A stretch of DNA of 64,000 bases. Source: Anaerobiospirillum succiniciproducens DSM 6400. Its GTDB lineage: Bacteria > Pseudomonadota > Gammaproteobacteria > Enterobacterales > Succinivibrionaceae. Positions 57,703 through 64,000 of this stretch are shown here, piece after piece. The DNA lies in the NCBI RefSeq assembly GCF_000482845.1, contig NZ_AXWV01000016.1, positions 24,257 to 88,256 on the forward strand, in the 5' to 3' direction. The number at the start of each line of letters is the position of its first letter. Positions within the stretch are counted from its first letter, which is position 1. The notes under the pieces were generated by a model, which saw only the letters and a program-made list of their open reading frames with translations, searched no databases and had not been told where the DNA came from. Position numbers and translations under genes: made by a program.

Positions 57703-60179
57703 TATGAGATAACTACCTCATAATCTTCTTTAATGTTTGGATACTTGACCTCAACACACTGACGGCTCTGTGAGTAGTACCAGCCGCTTGAAGCCTTTTC
57801 AAAGTGAGAGCGCACTAAGAAGTGCTCGAGCTTATTGCCATCAACATTTACGTAGAATGGACATTTACCCTTGTGAATCACGGTAAGCTTGATGTCTTCA
57901 ACTGAAGAGGTGTAATTACCCTCGTAGTTAAAGCTGATCTTGGTCAGATCGCCAGCGCTCATCTTGATATTGGTCTTGAGATAGGCACCGTTGAGGTAGT
58001 CATTTGACTTGCCATCATCCTCGTACATACAGAACATGCCATCCTTATCTGGAGCGCAAATAATCTCTAATGAGCGTACCTGCTGAGTCTGTAGATTACT
58101 AATATCGTGAGCAGCAAGTGGAATAATCTGACCTGAGCGAATGAACATTGGGATGCTTTCTAAAGAAACATCAAAGCTCTTAGTGTCGCCGCCGTTAAAA
58201 CACTCGAAGGTGTTAAAGTCGTAAAAACGCTCGCCCTTTGGGAAATAAACAGTGCGCTTTTGCTGACCTTCCTCTAAGACATTAGCCACTAACAATGCTG
58301 AGCCGAGCATGAAGTTGAACTGCTCATCATGAACAGCAACGTCATTTTGGAACTCCATGAGCATTGGGCTAAAGTAAGGCAAGCCAGTCTCATGAGCGCG
58401 ATACATCAGTGAGTATAAATATGGGCTTAAGCGATAGCGCAGCTTAATTGCATCACGAATGAGATGCTTAACATCGCTAAACATCCAAGGCTCAGTAACA
58501 CTGTTATCGGTATTAACTGAATGGATGGAGAAGCGAGGCTGGAAGATACCGTTTTGTACCCATCTTACAAAGAGCTCTTTGCTTGGAGCAATACCGTAAA
58601 AGCCGCCAATATCTGAACCTTGGTTAGCCACACCAGATAAAGACATGCCCAGCATAGTGCCAATGTTGTATTTAAGCGCCTCAAAGCAGGTAAGGTTATC
58701 GCCTGACCATGTTTGAGCATAGCGCTGAATACCAGCATGACCAGAACGGCACACAACAAATGGACGCTTATTTGGATAGAACTCACGTAAGGCCTCAATA
58801 GTGATGTGGCACATGATATTGCTCATGACTGACTTATAGTCACCAATAGTGCCACCTAAGCCTTCAACGTGGATACGCGCATCCTTGTTGACTAAGCTGT
58901 CATACTCGCAGTTGTCGTTCCAAATGCTATAACAGCCATAGCTAAACAGATGATCTTTAAGCAGCTGCTTCCAATAGCTACGAGTGCTCTCCTTAGTAAA
59001 GTCAGCAAAGTAGCCCTTACCGCCCCACCAAGTACCAACAGCTGGCTTATCCTCATGCTCATCAAGCACGAAGATATTCTTCTCCTTCATCTCTTCAATG
59101 CGAGGGTGTACGCACAATACACCTGGCTTGACATTTGGAGAGACCACAATGCCGAGCTTATCCATGGTCTCAAAATAGCCCTTAGGATCAGCAAAGCGCT
59201 CATCATTCCAAGTGAATACACAGCGCTTGAGGCCTTCAGAGGTCATGGCTGTGCAATAACCAGATGACAGCTGGAAGCCATCGATTGGCATCATTTCCTC
59301 ATGGGCATTGTTAATAAATTGCTCAATGGCTACATCGCAGTTCTTATCTAGCTCAGCGTAGTACATTGAGGAGCCCAAGTAACCTAAGGCAGCCTTTGGC
59401 AGCATGGCGCTTTTACCAGTCAGATCGGTATAACGCTCAACTACCTTTGAAACCTCAGGGCCATTAATGAAGAACAAGTCGATATCGCCGCTGTTTGCTC
59501 TAAAGGTAGAGTGCATGTGCCAGTAATTGCTCTTGCGGCGACCCATATCAAAATCGCATTCACAAGAACTATGGTAGAAGTAACCACAAGCACGACCAGT
59601 CTTCTTGCTAAGTTTCACATAGAAAGGAATGTGCTTGTACAGTGAGTCAGTCTTCTGAGGGTTGTATCCCATAGCATCCGTTGGTGACATGGTCATAAAA
59701 GCTTCAAGCTTATTAAACTCACCACTCTTTTCACCAAAACCATAGAATCCATCAGTAGGCTCAATCTCACTTACGTGAATACGGCGCTTGTTGCTGTCCT
59801 CTTGAAGAGCTAAGTCAACACAATCGCGATGCAGGACTTCTCCATTTTGATCGCAAATAGTAATCTGATAAGGATCGCGGGCAATTTTGACAATTAAGCC
59901 CTCGGAGCGCAGTACGTACTCGTTATCGTTTTCTTCTAAAGTGCTAACTGCCACCTCAACACGCTTACGATAGTCCTTTAATACCTCGTCAGTGACGCTT
60001 GGCCAGGCGGTGGTCACTAAAGAATATGAGCTCTCTTGGAAGTCGCCGTCAAAGCCTGCACGAATACGTACAATATCCTTCGTCATGAAGTAAATGCGAA
60101 TTGGCAGATCACAATCAGTAGTTACTACATAGTAATTATCTACAGCAACGCAAGATAAAGCCTTAGTACATACTCTCAT
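57675..60179 (-). CDS. Glycoside hydrolase family 31 enzyme B
   Basis: Paralogue of enzyme A, 834 residues, probably cytoplasmic. It has the nucleophile motif SIWNDNCEYD (near 418-427) and the acid/base motif TWSGDNLTCF (near 493), with RPFVVCRSGHAGIQRYAQ and GVANQGSDIGGF. The residue before the conserved Glu is Cys here, Asn in enzyme A. The N-terminus IVRIRAGFDGDFQESSYSLVTTAW aligns with enzyme A. I start at ATG 60179, which has GGAG six bases upstream and aligns with the start of enzyme A; the frame stays open for 30 more codons upstream but that part matches nothing. It heads the GH31-TRAP group opposite the AraC-type regulator. Confidence 0.91.
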   Translation of the reverse strand: MRVCTKALSCVAVDNYYVVTTDCDLPIRIYFMTKDIVRIRAGFDGDFQESSYSLVTTAWPSVTDEVLKDYRKRVEVAVSTLEENDNEYVLRSEGLIVKIARDPYQITICDQNGEVLHRDCVDLALQEDSNKRRIHVSEIEPTDGFYGFGEKSGEFNKLEAFMTMSPTDAMGYNPQKTDSLYKHIPFYVKLSKKTGRACGYFYHSSCECDFDMGRRKSNYWHMHSTFRANSGDIDLFFINGPEVSKVVERYTDLTGKSAMLPKAALGYLGSSMYYAELDKNCDVAIEQFINNAHEEMMPIDGFQLSSGYCTAMTSEGLKRCVFTWNDERFADPKGYFETMDKLGIVVSPNVKPGVLCVHPRIEEMKEKNIFVLDEHEDKPAVGTWWGGKGYFADFTKESTRSYWKQLLKDHLFSYGCYSIWNDNCEYDSLVNKDARIHVEGLGGTIGDYKSVMSNIMCHITIEALREFYPNKRPFVVCRSGHAGIQRYAQTWSGDNLTCFEALKYNIGTMLGMSLSGVANQGSDIGGFYGIAPSKELFVRWVQNGIFQPRFSIHSVNTDNSVTEPWMFSDVKHLIRDAIKLRYRLSPYLYSLMYRAHETGLPYFSPMLMEFQNDVAVHDEQFNFMLGSALLVANVLEEGQQKRTVYFPKGERFYDFNTFECFNGGDTKSFDVSLESIPMFIRSGQIIPLAAHDISNLQTQQVRSLEIICAPDKDGMFCMYEDDGKSNDYLNGAYLKTNIKMSAGDLTKISFNYEGNYTSSVEDIKLTVIHKGKCPFYVNVDGNKLEHFLVRSHFEKASSGWYYSQSRQCVEVKYPNIKEDYEVVISYEPFDMIGM

Positions 60180-60794
60180 GTCACTCTCCGTCAGATTAAA
60201 AGTTTTAGCACCACAAACCATAAAGACAGCATTAAATTGCTCAGCTAACCGCCGCTTGACAGCTGACACATGACAGCTAATGGCTAACAGATGACAGCTA
60301 TTGGCTGATTGCGGGCAGCTGATGGCCGATGGTTAATGGCTGATTGCTGCAGCTGATAGCTAATGGTTGATTGCTGGCAGCTAATGGCTGATGGTGATGG
60401 TTGATGGCTTGCACATCGCACTTTAGAAAATGCCTGTTCAGCAGGTTCATTTCTTTTCTAAAAGCACTTAAACCAACATGTGCTCTTAATGAACGCTTTT
60501 AATCTTAAGGATTAACCTGATAAAATGCCCCACTTTTCTTACCCTGATTTTGGCATTTTTCAACATTTCTTGCACTGCTAACTAGATTTAGACATATCTC
60601 ACAATTTTGTGCTCATATTATTCTGTAATGCTATAAATGCGATAGATTTGGTATTTATAAATGTCTATAGATATAGACCTGCCAAACCTTTAGCTATAAT
60701 TTACACATTTAACATAGCAATCTATGGGTCAATATCGTACTACTAACAAATAGGCTAGTTTAGTCAACACTATATGTTGATATTAGGATTGAGC
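60180..60794. promoter_or_regulatory. Divergent control region GH31 enzyme B / AraC-type regulator, with degenerate repeats
   Basis: 615 bp. Segment 60256-60412 is a degenerate array of GCAGCTAATGGCTGATTG-like units. The AT-rich part 60500-60780 must hold the two divergent promoters and presumably the regulator's binding sites; I cannot define them. Confidence 0.5.
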
Positions 60795-61658
60795 ATGATC
60801 GATAACGCCGCAATCTATATGCAAAACGGTAAGTCAATTGCTACCGAACGTATTTGCTCAGTAAATGACAATGTAATGCAAAGTCATTTTCACAACTACT
60901 ATGAGCTGTACTACTTAGAGCAAGGCGAAAGAAAAGTGGTGATCGGCAATACCTCATATCAACTCAAAGCTCATGACTATATTGTGTTTCCGCCTTTCAC
61001 CATGCATCACTCCTACTCTGATGATGGTGTACGCTTTTCTAGATTAGTCTTGTACTTCCAGCCTGAGCTTATATCAACAGAGCTCAAAGAGTTCTTTGTA
61101 AACGACTTATCGCCTCATTCTATTGATGATGAAGACACACAAAAACTATTTTATGGACAGCTTTGTCAGCTCATATGTGAACAAGATAAACCTCAGCTTA
61201 TGAGTTTAGAAGTGATGAACTCTCTGCTACAGCTCATACTCATAACCATTGTGCGCAACCAAACTAACACCCATCGCGCCTTGAGTGAGCCGAAGATGGC
61301 TAGTGTTATAAGCTTTGTGCATCAAAACTATTTTAAAGATCTGTGTTTAGATGAGCTTAGTGAGCGCTTTTTCATCTCTAAATCCTATCTATGCCGCGAG
61401 TTCAAGCGCTTCACTAGTTGTAGCTTTGTAGAGTACCTTAACAAAATTCGTGTATTGCACGCTCAAAGGTTGTTTATCGAAAGTAATAAGAGCATTACAG
61501 AAATCGCAATTGAAGTCGGCTTTGGAAGTCTCACTCACTTTGAACGCGTCTTTTGTAAAAACAATGGCATAACTCCCAAGAAATTCTGTACTAATGTTCG
61601 CAAGGATCGCGATGCCAAAGAAAAACTTGATCAAGCTACGACCACCATTGTCATCTAA
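60795..61658 (+). CDS. AraC family transcriptional regulator
   Basis: The 287-residue protein has an N-terminal cupin-type sensor (HFHNYYELYYLEQGERKVVIGN, VFPPFTMHHSY) that in relatives binds a sugar, and a C-terminal AraC DNA-binding domain with two helix-turn-helix units (LCLDELSERFFISKSYLCREFKRFT and SITEIAIEVGFGSLTHFERVFCKNNGITP). I start at ATG 60795, with AGGATTGAGC upstream; ATG 60774 is in frame but has no site. Its divergent position opposite GH31 enzyme B suggests it controls the GH31-TRAP genes, and perhaps uxaA and uxaB. Confidence 0.9.
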   Translation: MIDNAAIYMQNGKSIATERICSVNDNVMQSHFHNYYELYYLEQGERKVVIGNTSYQLKAHDYIVFPPFTMHHSYSDDGVRFSRLVLYFQPELISTELKEFFVNDLSPHSIDDEDTQKLFYGQLCQLICEQDKPQLMSLEVMNSLLQLILITIVRNQTNTHRALSEPKMASVISFVHQNYFKDLCLDELSERFFISKSYLCREFKRFTSCSFVEYLNKIRVLHAQRLFIESNKSITEIAIEVGFGSLTHFERVFCKNNGITPKKFCTNVRKDRDAKEKLDQATTTIVI

Positions 61659-61741
61659 CAAGGATAAGAGCCCAGCATGACAACTAGCGCTAGTTAAAAC
61701 TTATTTCAAGACAGCTTTTTACATTTATCTCAGCTGAAAAT

Positions 61742-61777
61742 GAAAAGCCCCGCACAAAATAGTCTGAGCGGGGCTTT
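61742..61777. terminator. Bidirectional terminator between the regulator and uxaB
   Basis: AAAAGCCCCGC / GCGGGGCTTT with a 14-base loop, T-rich on both strands. The two genes are convergent. Confidence 0.85.
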
Positions 61778-61826
61778 GTGTATCAAGGATTAGAAAAATA
61801 CTAACCTTGTCTTAATTTAATGCTGA

Positions 61827-63320
61827 TTAGTAGTGCTCGAGCAGATCACGCATAGTGGCCATAGCACCATCAGAGATGATGGCGTGCAGCAGGCGTGAAG
61901 TGATGACAACTAAATCGATATCTGATGATAAGTTGCAGCCCCAGAGCTTGCTATCGCTAAGCACAGCCTGTACTACGAATACAGCAGAAGCTTCATTCTT
62001 ACGATAATGAGTCCAAGCACTTGAGATGACATCTACAGCATAGGCGTCATCGTAGAACTCCTTGGTCTTGCCATTGGACAGCTGTACAACAACAGGCACC
62101 TGTGTGGCATTCTTATATAGAGCAATATAGGCTGCTAAAGCAAAGCACAGCTTCATTGGCAGCACGCCCTTAGCTCTTGCATCTAAGATAGTTGGGATAA
62201 CGCGGGCGTTAATCTTAGAAGTGCAGTTCATTAAGATGTCAGTGAGCTGATGATGCAGTGCAGGATCGCTAAAGCGAGCTACTACGTCGTCTGCAAACTT
62301 AACTAACATATCCTTGTCGAGCTTTAATGAAGGGATGATCTCGTCATAGATAACTGAACGAGCAAACTTACCAGTTACCTCGTTTGCCATCATCTCATCC
62401 ACAGTCTCTAATAAAGAGAGAACTGCAGCAGGTACATTAGCGGTATGAGCACCGTTGAGGATACGTACCTTACGTACACGGTAAGGAGTAATATCATCAG
62501 CTACTACAACGTTAAGACCAGCCTTAGCAAATGGCAGAGCCTCAGCTACGTCAGCACCACCTTCAATTGCTAAGAAGTGGAACTTCTCACCGCAGCTAAT
62601 GAGCTTATCTTCGTAGCCTAACTTCTCGTTATACTGCTCTTTTTCAGCATATGGGAAGCCTGAAACTACGCGATCAACTAAGGTGTTTAAGAAGCGGCAT
62701 TGCTCATTAACATAGGCCTTAAACTCATCGCCTAAGTTCTGCTCATCAGCATGCTTGAGCACAATGCGCTTTAACTCTAAGCCGTTATCCTCAATGAGCT
62801 CACATGGAACAATCCATAATCCTGCTTTAGCATTGCCCTTTAAAGCCTTGAAACGCTCAAAGAGCATAGCAGTTAACTTACCAGGGAATGACTGAGGGCA
62901 AACGTCAGTATTAAATGGGCTTTCCTCGCTAAAGGTAATGCCTGCTTCAGTGGTATTAGAGAAGATGAACTGAACGTTCTCATCAGTTGCAGCACACAGT
63001 ACTGATTCCCACTCATCGTATGGGTTCTTAACGTCAGCAATCGCATTAACTAAATCTATCTCTTGGCAAGCCTTGCCATCAACGTAGCTATTGAGCACGG
63101 TAGTAAAGAGGCAATCTTGCTCTTTGAGCTTTGGAACACTGTTGCCATGAGGAGTGCACTGCAGTGCAAGTACACGACCATTGAAAAGGCCTTGCTCATT
63201 GGTCTTATAGATCATCCAATCGATAAAGCAACGGATGAAATTACCAGTGCCGAACTGAATGGCACGAATAGGAAGAGAAGACGCAGCCTCACCCTTTGAA
63301 GAAAGATTCAACTTCTGCAT
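61827..63320 (-). CDS. uxaB: Tagaturonate reductase (altronate oxidoreductase)
   Basis: A 497-residue NAD-dependent enzyme of the long-chain mannitol dehydrogenase family. UxaB reduces D-tagaturonate to D-altronate, the substrate of UxaA. IRAIQFGTGNFIRCFIDWMI (18-37) is the nucleotide-binding segment, and FSNTTEAGI, ELIEDNG, VVADDITPYRVRKVRILNGAHT and the catalytic KxxxxNxxH-type segment (KVRILNGAH) match UxaB rather than UxuB or mannitol dehydrogenase. The ATG start has GAGGCTAT upstream. With uxaA and the TRAP system it points to uronate use. The isomerase (uxaC) and the KDG kinase and aldolase are not in the window. Confidence 0.92.
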   Translation of the reverse strand: MQKLNLSSKGEAASSLPIRAIQFGTGNFIRCFIDWMIYKTNEQGLFNGRVLALQCTPHGNSVPKLKEQDCLFTTVLNSYVDGKACQEIDLVNAIADVKNPYDEWESVLCAATDENVQFIFSNTTEAGITFSEESPFNTDVCPQSFPGKLTAMLFERFKALKGNAKAGLWIVPCELIEDNGLELKRIVLKHADEQNLGDEFKAYVNEQCRFLNTLVDRVVSGFPYAEKEQYNEKLGYEDKLISCGEKFHFLAIEGGADVAEALPFAKAGLNVVVADDITPYRVRKVRILNGAHTANVPAAVLSLLETVDEMMANEVTGKFARSVIYDEIIPSLKLDKDMLVKFADDVVARFSDPALHHQLTDILMNCTSKINARVIPTILDARAKGVLPMKLCFALAAYIALYKNATQVPVVVQLSNGKTKEFYDDAYAVDVISSAWTHYRKNEASAVFVVQAVLSDSKLWGCNLSSDIDLVVITSRLLHAIISDGAMATMRDLLEHY

Positions 63321-63910
63321 ATAGCCTCTATTATTCTCAATGACCGCTAAACAAATTTATTGAGACACAATAATTAGGCACATAGCCACTGCAAAATAAG
63401 TCTTGCGATAAATATAGTCTTACCGCAGTACTAAGTGCTCTCACGATCAATCAGTTGCAATTGAATAAATCAAATATACCATGTAATTACAGGGATCGCG
63501 TCAAGCATATGTTCTAATGTAGACGTAGCGCTAATACAAGGTATCCTATAGAGTACTTGTGATAGCACGCTAACAATCATTTAGGCTACACACGCCACAA
63601 ATGCGTATGACTTGTGCGTACCCCAAAAGGGTAAGTTCTTTACGTACCCAAACAGGGTAAGTTCTTTGCGTACACCAAAAGGCTAAAGATTTTTGCGTAT
63701 TCGGATGTACTCTTCGCAGCTCTCTTATAGATCTAAGGCTCAAGCTAGGCGTGATGGTGTATGGTGAGACTAGCCGTAATAGATAGAATATTGCGCGTAT
63801 TACTGTTGCGCATTGATTGATTGAATGAGTATAGGCTTGTTTATTATCTTAGCTGATGATGGATTGGATTTTTGCTTGGGCAAGATGAAATTTTGGAGGG
63901 TGCAGATACG
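63321..63910. other. Upstream region of uxaB and downstream region of the rRNA operon
   Basis: 590 bp without a gene. It contains the 26-bp repeat array at 63616-63693 and should hold the uxaB promoter in its left part. Confidence 0.4.
63616..63693. repeat. 26-bp tandem repeat x 3
   Basis: Units start at 63616, 63642 and 63668; the first two are GCGTACCCCAAAAGGGTAAG + TTCTTT with four differences, the third more diverged. Confidence 0.85.
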
Positions 63911-63938
63911 AAAAAACCGCCTCGTGGGCGGTTTCTTC
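63911..63938 (-). terminator. Terminator of the rRNA operon
   Basis: On the minus strand AAACCGCC-CACGA-GGCGGTTT is followed by TTTCG, just beyond the 5S rRNA. Confidence 0.85.
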
Positions 63939-63948
63939 TTGAAATCAA

Positions 63949-64000
63949 ACCTAGCGATGACCTACTCTCGCACAATCGTACGTTGCACTACCATCGGCGT
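63949..64000 (-). rRNA. rrf: 5S rRNA, 3' part only
   Basis: The minus strand reads CGCCGATGGTAGTG ... GTGCGAGAGTAGGTCATCGCTAGG, which matches the conserved 3' half of bacterial 5S rRNA (compare GCGAGAGTAGGGAACTGCCAGG in E. coli). The gene continues past the right edge of the window. Its exact 3' end is approximate. A terminator follows, so this is the end of an rRNA operon running leftward. Confidence 0.93.

Overview
The window looks like the chromosome of a gammaproteobacterium. The evidence is a long class II ketol-acid reductoisomerase close to the E. coli enzyme, an ilvI-ilvH pair, Kdo and lipid A genes (kdsB, lpxK), a DUF2333-type membrane protein, an E. coli-like tRNA-Pro(TGG) with encoded CCA, and flagellins. 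I suspect an anaerobic or host-associated relative of Succinivibrionaceae, but that is inference. Coding density is low for such a bacterium. Intergenic gaps of 300-2000 bp are common and many hold short, locus-specific tandem repeats. Several housekeeping enzymes carry long low-complexity extensions or insertions.

Layout. 1-5.6 kb (minus): the start of a secreted protein, kdsB, and an lpxK fused to about 950 residues of disordered, histone H1-like sequence. 5.6-7.6 kb: a 2-kb region with no gene. 7.6-15.6 kb (plus): an Arg-Ser-repeat protein of unknown function, then a giant Lon protease with a central acidic insertion and an AAKKP-type basic tail. 15.9 kb (minus): tRNA-Pro with a consensus sigma-70 promoter. 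16.3-32.5 kb: a biotin/branched-chain amino acid region with bioD (minus), ilvC, ilvI, ilvH (plus), bioC, bioG, bioF (minus), bioB, bioA (plus) and a second bioD-like gene (minus). Together these cover malonyl-ACP methylation, pimeloyl-ACP methyl ester hydrolysis and all four late biotin steps. BioB, BioF and BioC all carry unusual inserts.

32.8-47.4 kb: pgpA, an ABC exporter, two tandem flagellin genes each with its own terminator, a DUF2333-like protein, an orphan putrescine-type binding protein, a 1-phosphofructokinase-type kinase, an aspartate/aromatic aminotransferase and a MATE transporter with a long cytoplasmic N-terminus. 48.3-63.3 kb is a sugar-acid catabolic region: uxaA (altronate dehydratase), a 57-residue small ORF, a GH31 glycosidase, a TRAP transporter (M, Q and a lipoprotein P), a second GH31 glycosidase, a divergent AraC-type regulator and uxaB (tagaturonate reductase). 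It reads as uptake of a uronate-containing glycoside through the TRAP system, hydrolysis by GH31 enzymes and entry into the tagaturonate-altronate route. The window ends inside a 5S rRNA gene (minus), the end of an rRNA operon.

The most unusual signals are: the SR-protein-like gene next to Lon, with H1-like tails on Lon and LpxK; a repeated LWIPSIP motif in the LpxK extension; a cysteine-repeat domain fused to BioB; a hairpin separating the Shine-Dalgarno sequence of bioA from its start codon; the GH31-TRAP-Uxa locus; and more than a dozen unrelated tandem repeats between genes, two of which duplicate the ends of the GH31 genes including their stop codons.
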